Positions 43,017-50,762 of a stretch of 64,000 bases of DNA are shown one piece after another. The notes beneath the pieces were generated by a model, which had not been told where the DNA came from, did not search any database, and worked only from the letters and a program-made list of their open reading frames with translations. Origin of the DNA: Claveliimonas ammoniilytica (lineage in GTDB: Bacteria; Bacillota; Clostridia; Lachnospirales; Lachnospiraceae); assembly GCF_025567415.1 (NCBI RefSeq), contig NZ_JAOQJV010000011.1:18821-82820 (forward strand), given 5' to 3'. The translations under genes and the position numbers were made by a program. Position 1 is the stretch's first letter, and each line of letters starts with the position of its first letter.

Positions 43017-45071
43017 GTGGCTGGACAGAAGAATGGACAGGAACAGGATATTAATCAGTTAAGAAAGGTTCGCCGTGAGAAGCTGGCTAACCTTCAGGAA
43101 GCGGGCAAGGACCCATTTCAGATTACAAAATATGATCAGACACACCACTCTCTGGAAGTAAAAGAGCTGTACAATGCTCACGAAGCAGAGCTTCTTGCAG
43201 GAAGAGCTTCTGTGAATACAGAGGGTATGGATGAGCAGGAAGCAAAGCAGGCAGTCAATGACGATTACAATGAGCGCAGAGAGATCATGGATGCAAGTCC
43301 GATTCACGTAAGCATCGCGGGACGTATGATGTTTAAGCGTGTGATGGGTAAAGCTTCATTCTGCAATATTCAGGATCTGGATGGAAGCATTCAGGTATAT
43401 GTTGCAAGAGATGTGATCGGTACAGATGCATATGCAGATTTTAAGAAGTCTGACATCGGTGATATTTATGGTGTGAAAGGTTATGCCTTCCGTACAAAGA
43501 CAGGTGAGGTTTCTATCCATGCTGAAGAGATGACACTGCTCTCTAAGAGTCTTCAGATCCTTCCGGAGAAGTTCCATGGCATGACCAACACAGACCTCAG
43601 ATACCGTCAGAGATATGTTGACCTTATTATGAATCCGGAATCAAAGGATGTATTTATCAAACGTTCTAAGATCATCAGCGCAATCAGAAGATTCCTTGGT
43701 GATCAGGGATTTCTGGAGGTAGAGACTCCAATCCTGACAAGTAATGCCGGCGGAGCATCTGCAAGACCGTTTGAAACACACTTTAATGCACTGAACGAAG
43801 ACCTGAAGCTTCGTATTTCTCTGGAGCTTTATCTGAAGAGACTTATCGTAGGCGGTATGGAAAAGGTATACGAGATTGGTCGTGTATTCCGTAATGAAGG
43901 TCTTGATACAAGACATAATCCAGAGTTCACGCTGATGGAGCTCTATCAGGCATACACAGATTACAATGGAATGATGGATCTGACAGAGAATATGTACCGC
44001 TATGTGGCACAGGAAGTTCTCGGAACTACTAAGATCGTCTACAAAGGCATTGAAATGGATCTTGGTAAGCCATTTGAGAGAATTACTATGGTCGATGCTG
44101 TTAAGAAATACGCCGGTATTGACTGGAACGATGTGGAGACAACTGAGGATGCCAAGAAACTGGCAGATGAGCACCACATCGAATACGAAGACAGACATAA
44201 GAAGGGTGATATCCTTTCTCTGTTCTTTGAAGAATATGCAGAAGAACATTTGCTTCAGCCTACATTTGTAATGGATCATCCAATCGAAATCTCACCGCTT
44301 ACCAAGAAGATTCCTGGTAATCCGGAATACGTAGAGCGTTTCGAGATGTTTATGAACGGATGGGAAATGTGTAACGCATACTCAGAGCTGAATGATCCAA
44401 TCGATCAGGCAGAGCGTTTTGCACAGCAGGATGCTAATGCAGAAGCTGGTGATGAGGAAGCGCAGCATACGGATGAAGACTTCCTGAACGCACTTGAGAT
44501 CGGTATGGCACCGACAGGTGGTATCGGATACGGAATCGACCGTCTCTGCATGCTGCTGACAGGGGCAGAGGCAATCCGTGACGTACTGCTCTTCCCGACA
44601 ATGAAGTCATTAGATGGTGTAAATAAGAAAAATGATGTAAATAATACAGCTTCTGAAGCATCTGAAAAAAATGTAAAAACTGAGTCTGAAAAGATTGATT
44701 TTTCTAAAGTAAAGATTGAGCCTTTGTTTGAGGAAATGGTAGACTTTGATACATTCAGCAAGTCAGATTTCCGTGCAGTAAAGGTTAAAGAGTGTGTTGC
44801 AGTACCGAAGTCAAAGAAACTGTTACAGTTTACTCTTGATGACGGAACAGGCACAGACAGAACCATTTTAAGCGGTATTCATAGCTTTTATGAGCCGGAG
44901 GAACTGGTTGGAAAGACTCTTATCGCTATCACAAATCTTCCACCGAGAGCGATGATGGGCATTGACTCTTGCGGTATGCTCCTCAGTGCTATTCATGAAG
45001 AAGAAGGCGAAGAAAAGCTTCATCTTCTGATGGTAGATGACCACATTCCGGCAGGTGCAAAGCTCTATTAA
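43017..45071 (+). CDS. lysS: Lysyl-tRNA synthetase with C-terminal tRNA-binding (EMAP-II-like) domain
   Basis: Class II LysRS: an N-terminal OB-fold anticodon domain, then the catalytic core with motif 2 (VFRNEGLDTRHNPEFTLMEL) and motif 3 (GIGYGIDRLCMLLTGAEAIR). The enzyme is usually about 500 residues; this one is 684. A Lys/Asn/Glu-rich linker (536-559) leads to an extra domain (560-684) with FRAVKVKECVAVPKSKKLLQ, NLPPRAMMGIDSCGMLLSA and PAGAKLY. That domain is of the Trbp111/MetRS C-terminal type that binds tRNA elbows. GTG start after AAGGA. It is the last backbone gene before the accessory region. Confidence 0.95.
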   Translation: MAGQKNGQEQDINQLRKVRREKLANLQEAGKDPFQITKYDQTHHSLEVKELYNAHEAELLAGRASVNTEGMDEQEAKQAVNDDYNERREIMDASPIHVSIAGRMMFKRVMGKASFCNIQDLDGSIQVYVARDVIGTDAYADFKKSDIGDIYGVKGYAFRTKTGEVSIHAEEMTLLSKSLQILPEKFHGMTNTDLRYRQRYVDLIMNPESKDVFIKRSKIISAIRRFLGDQGFLEVETPILTSNAGGASARPFETHFNALNEDLKLRISLELYLKRLIVGGMEKVYEIGRVFRNEGLDTRHNPEFTLMELYQAYTDYNGMMDLTENMYRYVAQEVLGTTKIVYKGIEMDLGKPFERITMVDAVKKYAGIDWNDVETTEDAKKLADEHHIEYEDRHKKGDILSLFFEEYAEEHLLQPTFVMDHPIEISPLTKKIPGNPEYVERFEMFMNGWEMCNAYSELNDPIDQAERFAQQDANAEAGDEEAQHTDEDFLNALEIGMAPTGGIGYGIDRLCMLLTGAEAIRDVLLFPTMKSLDGVNKKNDVNNTASEASEKNVKTESEKIDFSKVKIEPLFEEMVDFDTFSKSDFRAVKVKECVAVPKSKKLLQFTLDDGTGTDRTILSGIHSFYEPEELVGKTLIAITNLPPRAMMGIDSCGMLLSAIHEEEGEEKLHLLMVDDHIPAGAKLY

Positions 45072-45072
45072 G

Positions 45073-45167
45073 ATGATGTAAAGATGTACCGTTTTACCGA
45101 ATAGACGGGACGTACTTCATTTGATAAAAAACTGAAAAAACAGCGATTTACATCAAACTTACATCAT
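45073..45167 (+). repeat. Repeated TTACATCA-type motifs just after lysS
   Basis: ATGATGTAA (45073-45081) pairs with TTACATCAT (45159-45167), and further copies of the core (GATGTAC, TTACATCA, TTGATG) lie between or beside them. The cluster starts at the lysS stop codon, where backbone gives way to mobile DNA. It may be recombinase binding sites of an element that entered at the lysS 3' end, but no integrase gene lies next to it. Confidence 0.35.
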
Positions 45168-45220
45168 TTGATGCAGAAATCGGTGCAAGCAAGAAAAAAT
45201 CGCATAATCAGTGCAATGAG

Positions 45221-45251
45221 TGGGCAATTCCAATCGGGATTGCCCATTTTT
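45221..45251 (+). terminator. Terminator of greA-lysS
   Basis: The 8-bp stem TGGGCAAT/ATTGCCCA has a 10-base loop and is followed by TTTTT. Confidence 0.88.
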
Positions 45252-45307
45252 AAAACAAACAGAAATACAAATCGGGAATTTGTATAAAATATTTTTTGAA
45301 AAAACTG

Positions 45308-45338
45308 TTGACTCCTACGTTGCGTAATGGTTTAAAGT
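45308..45338 (+). promoter_or_regulatory. MerR-type promoter with 19-bp spacer
   Basis: TTGACT (45308-45313) and TAAAGT (45333-45338) are spaced by 19 bp, the stretched spacing typical of MerR-activated promoters. The spacer carries a short dyad, ACG-TTG-CGT, where the MerR dimer would sit. It lies directly before the MerR gene, so autoregulation is likely. Confidence 0.75.
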
Positions 45339-45360
45339 ATATTTATCGAGAGAGGAGGAA

Positions 45361-46101
45361 ATGATGATGATGACAGTAAATGAAGTGAGTAAGCTTGCCG
45401 GAGTGAGTATACGCACTCTACAATATTATGACAAGATTGGTCTTTTACATCCGACGGGATACACCGATGCGGGTTACAGATTGTATGACGATGCAGATTT
45501 GGAACGCCTTCAACATATTTTGCTGTTTCGAGAATTGGAGTTTCCTCTTAAAGACATTAAGATGATTGTTAATAGTCCTGATTTTGACAGAAGCAAAGCT
45601 TTAGAACAACAAATAGAGCTGCTTAAGCTTAAAAAGGAACATATTGAGAACTTAATGAACTTTGCTCTTGGAATAAAATTGTTAGGAGTGAAACACATGG
45701 ATTTTAAGGCTTTTGATAGAAGTAAATTAGATGAATATAGCAGACAGGCAAAGGAATTATACGGTAATACACCAGAATATAAGGAGATGGAAGAAAAGCA
45801 AAAGAATCGAACTGAAGAAGATGAGAAAATCTTAGCAGATAGATTTATGCTTTTTTTTAAAGAAGCCGGAGAGATGAAGAATATGAATCCAGCATCTGAT
45901 GATGCACAGAATCTTGTAAGAAGATTACAGGATTATATTACCCAAAACTTATATACTTGTACAAATAAGATTTTGCGTGGATTAGGAAAAATGTATTCAG
46001 GAGGTGGAGATTTTACAACAAATATTGATGCATATGGTGGAGAAGGTACAGCAATATTTGTAGCAGATGCAATAGAGATATATTGTGATAATGCAGAGTA
46101 A
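45361..46101 (+). CDS. MerR-family regulator with TipAS-like ligand domain
   Basis: The N-terminal MerR helix-turn-helix (about 1-75; TVNEVSKLAGVSIRTLQYYD, GYRLYDDADLERLQ) and coiled coil are followed by a C-terminal helical domain (about 110-246). That domain, with SRQAKELYGNTPEYKEMEEK and GLGKMYSGGGDFTTNIDAYG, resembles TipAS, which binds cyclic peptide antibiotics in TipA. Four ATGs in a row begin the frame; AGGAGG at 45353-45358 best fits the ATG at 45367. No target gene follows; the terminator is next. Confidence 0.88.
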   Translation: MMMMTVNEVSKLAGVSIRTLQYYDKIGLLHPTGYTDAGYRLYDDADLERLQHILLFRELEFPLKDIKMIVNSPDFDRSKALEQQIELLKLKKEHIENLMNFALGIKLLGVKHMDFKAFDRSKLDEYSRQAKELYGNTPEYKEMEEKQKNRTEEDEKILADRFMLFFKEAGEMKNMNPASDDAQNLVRRLQDYITQNLYTCTNKILRGLGKMYSGGGDFTTNIDAYGGEGTAIFVADAIEIYCDNAE

Positions 46102-46151
46102 AATTGAATTTTTATTTATGTAATGCACACGATAAATCCAGTTTTGAACTT

Positions 46152-46195
46152 GCCCTTTGAGAGAGGAGAAAATCCTTTTCTCAAAGGGCTTTTTC
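46152..46195 (+). terminator. Terminator of the MerR gene
   Basis: The 11-bp stem GCCCTTTGAGA/TCTCAAAGGGC is followed by TTTTTC. Confidence 0.88.
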
Positions 46196-46269
46196 TATTT
46201 ATATGGATATTCGCAAACTACAAGATAAAGCTAAAACTTCATATACTCTAAGCACAAGGAGGTTGAGGT

Positions 46270-46944
46270 TTGGCTATGAATAACAGTTTAGCAGAAGTAC
46301 ACCCGGAGCTTGTTTCGGAGTGGTCGGAAAAGAATTTAACGCTTACGCCTGATGACATTACTTTCGGTTCAAATAAAAAAGTATGGTGGAGAGGTGCTTG
46401 CGGTCATGAATGGCAGGCAAGCGTTAAGGCTCGTTCTAATGGAGAAAAATGCCCGATATGTTCCGGTGCGAGAGTGATTGCAGGTATTAACGATTTGACG
46501 ACATTAGAGCCATTACTGGTAAAACAGTGGTCGAAAAAGAATAGGATAAAACCGACAGAGGTTTCTATTGGTTCTCATAAGAAAGTGATTTGGAGATGTG
46601 AGAAAGGACACGAGTGGGAAGCTGCTGTTAAGAGCAGGACAATAAATAAAACTGGTTGCCCGTATTGCTCCCATAACAAAGTGTTGGCAGGATTTAATGA
46701 CCTTGCAACACTTCTGCCGGATATAGCAGCCGAGTGGTCGGACAGAAATTATCCGTTACTTCCAACTCAGGTTACGGTCTTTGCCAATCGTAAGGTTTGG
46801 TGGAAGTGTAAGGATTGCGGCAAAGAGTGGAACACCCTTATTTCTACCCGTTCCGGTGGGAGCAAATGCCCGTATTGCAGTGGGTACATATTCCTGAAAG
46901 CACATACAAAATCACAGAAGAGAAAGGAGGCGGTGAGCTTATGA
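46270..46944 (+). CDS. Protein with three zinc-ribbon/treble-clef repeats
   Basis: The 224-residue protein is built of three tandem units of about 65 residues. Each has a Trp-rich start (VSEWSEKN, VKQWSKKN, AAEWSDRN), a CxxGHEW or CxxCGKEW segment and a CPxC pair (CPICSG, CPYCSH, CPYCSG). This is the probable zinc-ribbon (DUF4379) pattern, often seen in mobile elements and of unknown role, perhaps nucleic acid binding. The start is TTG 46270 or ATG 46276. It overlaps the next gene by 4 bp. Confidence 0.8.
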   Translation: MAMNNSLAEVHPELVSEWSEKNLTLTPDDITFGSNKKVWWRGACGHEWQASVKARSNGEKCPICSGARVIAGINDLTTLEPLLVKQWSKKNRIKPTEVSIGSHKKVIWRCEKGHEWEAAVKSRTINKTGCPYCSHNKVLAGFNDLATLLPDIAAEWSDRNYPLLPTQVTVFANRKVWWKCKDCGKEWNTLISTRSGGSKCPYCSGYIFLKAHTKSQKRKEAVSL

Positions 46945-47201
46945 GCAAAAGGGTAGATTTCGAGCAGGATGAAATGATGCTGATGGCCATCTATGCAGAG
47001 AAGAGCCGAGAGGCAACAATCCAGACCATGCAGGAAGCCATAGAAGTTTTACAAGATGATCCGGATGTGATTACTGCGGAACAGTTGATTGAAACCATTC
47101 GCAGTACAATCGAAAAACTTCTGCAGATTGAAGACGAATACTTTTATTCGCTGGATCTGACATCATATCTCTACGAGGAGGATGAAGCGGATGCATATTA
47201 A
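46941..47201 (+). CDS. Transposon-transfer assisting (TTRAP-like) protein
   Basis: This 86-residue acidic protein (MSKRVDFEQDEMMLMAIYAE, then a helical part ending DEYFYSLDLTSYLYEEDE) resembles the TTRAP family found in conjugative transposons of Firmicutes. AAAGGAGG lies upstream and the start overlaps the preceding stop. Its presence with the zinc-ribbon gene marks this segment as a leftover of an integrative conjugative element. Confidence 0.7.
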   Translation: MSKRVDFEQDEMMLMAIYAEKSREATIQTMQEAIEVLQDDPDVITAEQLIETIRSTIEKLLQIEDEYFYSLDLTSYLYEEDEADAY

Positions 47202-47718
47202 TCAGTTTGCAATATATCGAGCAGATCAGAATACACTGCAGGGAAGAAAATTATGGCATCATACCATGGAGTTTATCAGGGAAAAGAAGCTGTCGATTCG
47301 TATTGAGTATTATAAGCAGAAAATGATTGCAGGACTTGTAGCAAAGGATGAAACAGTTCCTAAAATCAGAGAACGCTTCCAAAATCAGATTGGCAAGATG
47401 GCACCGTTTATACGCCGTATGGAAAACTGGCAGAAATCATATGAGAATGGTGAGTATCTGAGAAGCGCAGAATCGGGCACAGAAGCCAATTATGACATGA
47501 TAGATGGCAGGGTTAATAATTCGGTCAAACCAAAGGATAAAGCCGCAGATAAGGCAAATGAGGGGCTTGTGAAGACTGAAACAGAACCGGTAAAGCCAGT
47601 TACAGATATGGTAAATATTCTCTTTTATGATGACAGTGATGTCCTTGCAGGAAACAATGTAGCGAAGACTATTTATGAAATTAAGACTCGCTATTTGATA
47701 CAAAATACTGCCGCATAA
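47191..47718 (+). CDS. Unrecognised mobile-element protein, possibly YodL-like
   Basis: I do not recognise this 175-residue protein securely. The start MHINQFAIYRADQNTLQGRK resembles the first lines of YodL-domain proteins in conjugative elements. A basic helical part (about 20-90) follows, then a Lys/Glu-rich linker and a C-terminal block (DMVNILFYDDSDVLAGNN). The ATG at 47191 overlaps the TTRAP-like gene by 11 bp after GAGGAGGATG. It may be a shortened form of a larger element protein. Confidence 0.6.
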   Translation: MHINQFAIYRADQNTLQGRKLWHHTMEFIREKKLSIRIEYYKQKMIAGLVAKDETVPKIRERFQNQIGKMAPFIRRMENWQKSYENGEYLRSAESGTEANYDMIDGRVNNSVKPKDKAADKANEGLVKTETEPVKPVTDMVNILFYDDSDVLAGNNVAKTIYEIKTRYLIQNTAA

Positions 47719-47828
47719 CCGTAGGGGTGTCGCGGTGTCGTTAGGGGTGTCGGTTTCTTATAAGTGTTAATTTGAAATGCCTCCAAGGGAGACACTTGAA
47801 ATTAGTACTTATACGCAGGAGGTGTGAG
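47719..47828 (+). promoter_or_regulatory. Tandem GGGGTGTCG motif and long leader hairpin
   Basis: Two copies of TAGGGGTGTCG lie at about 47723-47752. Then a 55-nt imperfect hairpin is formed by TATAAGT (47759-47765)/ACTTATA (47807-47813), with inner pairs TAATTT/AAATTA and CTCC/GGAG. The small gene at 47829 follows 15 bp later. The layout suggests a structured leader for that gene. Confidence 0.45.
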
Positions 47829-48014
47829 ATGCCTACGATTTCAAAGAAAGAGCTGGAAGATTACCAGCAGTTGTGTAAAGATAGAAATAACGGACGTATT
47901 CTTACGCCGGACGGACTAAGGCTTGTGTGCGAGGGACTGAACAAAGACCCAGAAGCCATCGGGAAACATTTCCTCGAAGTACTGGCCCGGTTCCAAGCGT
48001 CTGAAAAACGATAA
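47829..48014 (+). CDS. Small 61-residue mobile-element protein
   Basis: No family recognised. The product is a compact, probably all-helical protein (MPTISKKELEDYQQLCKDRN, then TPDGLRLVCEGLNKDPEAIG, LEVLARFQASEKR). GCAGGAGGTG precedes the ATG. It is the last gene of the conjugative-element remnant. Confidence 0.65.
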   Translation: MPTISKKELEDYQQLCKDRNNGRILTPDGLRLVCEGLNKDPEAIGKHFLEVLARFQASEKR

Positions 48015-48018
48015 ATTA

Positions 48019-48048
48019 GAATTTGTTATGCTAAATTCGAATTTTTTT
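48019..48048 (+). terminator. Weak terminator of the element remnant
   Basis: The short stem GAATTT/AAATTC is followed by GAATTTTTTTC. The stem is AT-rich, so it would be weak. Confidence 0.45.
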
Positions 48049-48125
48049 CATATCACTATACACATTAACGTGCTAAAGTCATGGGCGCAATTTATTACTC
48101 AGGGGACAAAAATAGCAAAAATTGA

Positions 48126-48167
48126 TTGACAACAGATGTAGATAGTATATAATCCTTATTAGGAATT
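48126..48167 (+). promoter_or_regulatory. Promoter and PerR/Fur-like operator
   Basis: TTGACA (48126-48131) and TATAAT (48148-48153) are spaced by 16 bp. The dyad AATCCT-TATT-AGGAATT (48151-48167) overlaps the -10 and start region and resembles PerR-type boxes. It suggests that the Fur-family protein represses its own operon. Confidence 0.7.
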
Positions 48168-48187
48168 GTTGTTGATAAGGACGCGCT

Positions 48188-48580
48188 ATGGAAAAAAGAA
48201 ACACTATACAAAAGGAATTAGTGCTTAACGCTGTAACTAAGATGCATCGACACGTTACTGCAGATGAGGTGTACGACTATATAAAGAAAGATTATCCATC
48301 TATCGGAAAAGGAACAGTTTATAGGAATTTAAGCATATTAGCAGATGAAAATAGAATAAGAAAAGTCGAAATACCCAATGGAGCGGATTGTTTTGATTTT
48401 ACGCTGAAGAAACATTATCATATAAAATGCATAATATGTGACAAAGTGTTTGATGTTGACATGGATGAGATAAAAGAAATGGATTCTTTTATACGTGACA
48501 AGCATGGTATAAAATTCCTTGATTATGATATTTTGTTTAAGGGAATCTGCAAAGACTGTCAGAACAGAGAAAAGGAGTAG
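48188..48580 (+). CDS. Fur-family regulator, PerR-like
   Basis: This 130-residue Fur-family protein has the winged HTH (about 1-80; HVTADEVYDYIKKDYPSIGK, GTVYRNLSIL) and the metal sites (HYHIKCIIC, and CKDCQ near the C-terminus forming the structural zinc site with CIIC). The redox genes that follow suggest a peroxide-sensing PerR role over an iron-sensing one (inference). The downstream fusion gene begins 9 bp after its stop, so both share one transcript. Confidence 0.87.
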   Translation: MEKRNTIQKELVLNAVTKMHRHVTADEVYDYIKKDYPSIGKGTVYRNLSILADENRIRKVEIPNGADCFDFTLKKHYHIKCIICDKVFDVDMDEIKEMDSFIRDKHGIKFLDYDILFKGICKDCQNREKE

Positions 48581-48588
48581 TGAAAGTA

Positions 48589-49770
48589 ATGGATAAGAAA
48601 GCAATGTATAAACTAAGCTATGGTCTATTTGTGTTAACTGCAAAAGAAGGCGACAAGGACAATGGTTGCATTATCAACACTGCCATACAGGCAGCTTCAA
48701 CACCGAATCAAATGAGTATTTGTGTTAATAAGGCGAATTATACGCATGATATGATTATGAGAACAGGCCTTTTTAATGTATCGATATTAAGCCAGCAGGT
48801 TAAATTTGATCTGTTCAAAAGATTTGGCTTTCAAAGCGGAAAAGACGTTAATAAGTTTGCGGATTTTAACCTGTGTAAACGTGGTGAAAATGGTTTGCTA
48901 TATGTTACAGACGGAACGAATGCGTATATTTCAGTTAAGGTAGATAAGGTTGAAGATTTAGGTTCTCATACAATGTTTATAGGTGAGGTAACAGATATGG
49001 AGGTATTAAGTGATTATCCTTCAGTGACTTATGAGTATTATATGAATAACATTAAACCTAAGCCGCAAGAGGTAGGAAAGACAGACGATGGACAAACGAT
49101 ATGGCGTTGTACCATTTGCGGCTATGAGTATGTTGGCGAGGAGCTTCCGGAGGATTTCATTTGTCCTTTGTGTAAGCATCCGGCATCAGATTTTGAAAAA
49201 GTAATTAAAAGTAAAGGAGATAATACAATGGCAACAAATAAGTATGCAGGAACAAAAACAGAAAAGAATCTTTGGGAGGCATTTGCAGGCGAGTCTCAGG
49301 CTAGGAATAAGTACACGTATTTTGCATCGGTAGCAAAGAAAGCCGGATATGAGCAGATTGCTGCATTATTCCTTCAGACTGCAGATAATGAAAAAGAACA
49401 TGCAAAACTTTGGTTCAAGGCACTTGGAGAACTGGGTGATACTCCGGCAAATCTTCTTCATGCAGCGGAAGGTGAGAATGCAGAATGGACAGATATGTAT
49501 GAGCGAATGGCTAAGGAAGCTGAAGAAGAAGGCTTTCCGGAGCTCGCAGCACAATTTAGAGGTGTTGGAGCAATTGAAAAGATGCATGAGGAAAGATATC
49601 GTGCATTGCTTAAGAATGTAGAAGCAATGGAGGTATTTAAGAAAAGTGGCGTAACCATGTGGGAATGTCGCAACTGTGGACATGTGGTAGTTGGTATTGA
49701 AGCACCGGAGGTGTGTCCGGTATGTAATCATCCGCAGGCTTATTTTGAAGTGAGAAAAGAAAATTATTAA
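48589..49770 (+). CDS. Flavin reductase - rubredoxin - rubrerythrin - rubredoxin fusion protein
   Basis: This 393-residue redox protein has four parts. About 1-155 is a flavin reductase-like FMN domain (LSYGLFVLTAKEGDKDNGCI). About 168-205 is a rubredoxin (CTICGYEYVGEELPEDFICP, CKHP). About 215-345 is a rubrerythrin di-iron domain (NLWEAFAGESQARNKYTYFA, with Glu and ExxH residues). About 355-390 is a second rubredoxin (WECRNCGHVVVG, CPVCNHP). It probably passes electrons to reduce peroxide or oxygen. At the joint lies AAAGGAG (49213-49219) and ATG 49228, so a separate rubrerythrin may also be made. Start ATG 48589, after AAGGAG. Confidence 0.9.
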   Translation: MDKKAMYKLSYGLFVLTAKEGDKDNGCIINTAIQAASTPNQMSICVNKANYTHDMIMRTGLFNVSILSQQVKFDLFKRFGFQSGKDVNKFADFNLCKRGENGLLYVTDGTNAYISVKVDKVEDLGSHTMFIGEVTDMEVLSDYPSVTYEYYMNNIKPKPQEVGKTDDGQTIWRCTICGYEYVGEELPEDFICPLCKHPASDFEKVIKSKGDNTMATNKYAGTKTEKNLWEAFAGESQARNKYTYFASVAKKAGYEQIAALFLQTADNEKEHAKLWFKALGELGDTPANLLHAAEGENAEWTDMYERMAKEAEEEGFPELAAQFRGVGAIEKMHEERYRALLKNVEAMEVFKKSGVTMWECRNCGHVVVGIEAPEVCPVCNHPQAYFEVRKENY

Positions 49771-49791
49771 AATAATAAGGAGAAAACGAAA

Positions 49792-49973
49792 ATAGAGAAA
49801 TGGGTATGCCCGGTATGAGGATATGTACATGAAGGAGCTGAACCGCCAGCTGAATGTCCTACATGCCATGTTAGCGGAGCGAAGTTTACAAAGGTTGAAG
49901 GCGAGTTGATTGTATATTTGGAGCAAGACACGGTAAGGCTATAAAGGGTATGCTTGACAGATACTTTAAGTAA
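49792..49973 (+). pseudogene. Remnant of a reverse rubrerythrin (rubredoxin-first type)
   Basis: The frame from 49792 reads a rubredoxin start (KWVCPV, stop, GYVHEGAEPPAECPTC, AKFTKVEGE) with TGA where the second cysteine of CxxC should be. The expected start codon is ATA after AAGGAG. In another frame near the end it reads ARHGKAIKGMLDRYFK then stop, which is the C-terminus of rubrerythrins that begin with rubredoxin. The whole di-iron core is missing. So it is a gene with a lost start, a stop, and a large internal deletion. Confidence 0.85.
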
Positions 49974-50015
49974 ACCGCAAACTGATTGAAATAAAGGAAT
50001 TTTTTTACGAGAGGA

Positions 50016-50222
50016 ATGAGTTCGGAGTTAATTGTTTCACTCGCCATGCCGACAAAAGTCATTCGCAGAACATATCGTGTTCTTGCTCATGTCGTTTGTC
50101 GCCCTATGCATCCAGTCGGAAATACAGCCGTTTGTGAGCAAGCTCCCACGGCTGATTTCGTGTCTGTCTGCGCATGGCTCGTTATTCGTCAAATTGAAAT
50201 TTTTTCGTTCTATGTTAAATAA
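50016..50222. repeat. Structured non-coding element (about 0.2 kb)
   Basis: A long-range stem GCCATGC (50043-50049)/GCATGGC (50172-50178) closes a region holding hairpin AGAACA/TGTTCT (50067-50083) and hairpin CAGCCGT/ACGGCTG (50125-50154) with an inner GTG..AGC/GCT..CAC stem. Short open frames on both strands look like by-products of this structure, not genes. It could be a mobile palindromic element or an RNA. I recall similar sequence in other Lachnospiraceae but could not check. Confidence 0.5.
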
Positions 50223-50331
50223 CAAATTTCAGTTGATATTTCACATATTTTAGGAAATTTAATAACTGTTATATTTGATTATCAAATTCTTCGCAAACCC
50301 TTGAAAATACTAAGTTTGTAGCAAGTGAACT

Positions 50332-50407
50332 TTCCCTTACTCTTTCCCTTGTGTTACATTCTCCCATTGGTTTTTATGAACCTTAATATGGGAAAAATTA
50401 AGGGAAA
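50332..50407 (+). other. Candidate left end (attL side) of the mobilizable element
   Basis: TTCCCTTA (50332-50339), TTTCCCTTGTG (50343-50353) and AAGGGAAA (50400-50407) occur in this order. The same three blocks, same order and orientation, occur right after the integrase gene (61747-61795). They are probably integrase arm sites and/or the core attachment sequence. Confidence 0.55.
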
Positions 50408-50522
50408 GAAAATTTCATAACACAATATAACATATAACAATAACGACATGGTGAACTGATTGAAATGTTTTCGATATTTAACTTTATAACTGATTATCAA
50501 AAGAAAATGGAGATAAGATACG

Positions 50523-50762
50523 ATGAGAACAATTTATGCAGAATACAACATAAACCACGATAGTATTGATGTTTACACAAGTGCCGGATATATGCTTCGC
50601 ATTGATTGCTGGGAAGCTGAAAAAAATTTAAAAACCACATATGGATCAGAATGTGCGCTTACTTCATTGGCTGTGGATGAGCCTTTGGAATATGCAAGAT
50701 TATATCTTGATGGCAATTTACAGATGTGGGTGGATGCAGAAGATTCATTAGAACTTTATTAA
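50523..50762 (+). CDS. DUF6061-like small protein
   Basis: This 79-residue protein (MRTIYAEYNINHDSIDVYTS, GYMLRIDCWEAEKNL, DEPLEYARLYLDGNLQMW) resembles the DUF6061 group of small proteins in Firmicute mobile elements. Function unknown. GGAGAT lies 11 bp before the ATG. It is the first gene inside the element's left end and is followed by 224 bp holding a terminator and the next promoter. Confidence 0.7.
   Translation: MRTIYAEYNINHDSIDVYTSAGYMLRIDCWEAEKNLKTTYGSECALTSLAVDEPLEYARLYLDGNLQMWVDAEDSLELY

Noticed and set aside
49792..49900. In-frame TGA at the second cysteine of a CxxC rubredoxin motif, as in selenoproteins
   Set aside because: The start codon is also lost (ATA) and the di-iron core is deleted with a frame change, while the rubrerythrin C-terminus survives downstream. 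This fits a pseudogene. No convincing SECIS hairpin follows the TGA.
50016..50225. Three short overlapping open frames on both strands at 50.0-50.2 kb
   Set aside because: They overlap each other in a hairpin-rich region and have no good start signals; the symmetry of the element explains them.
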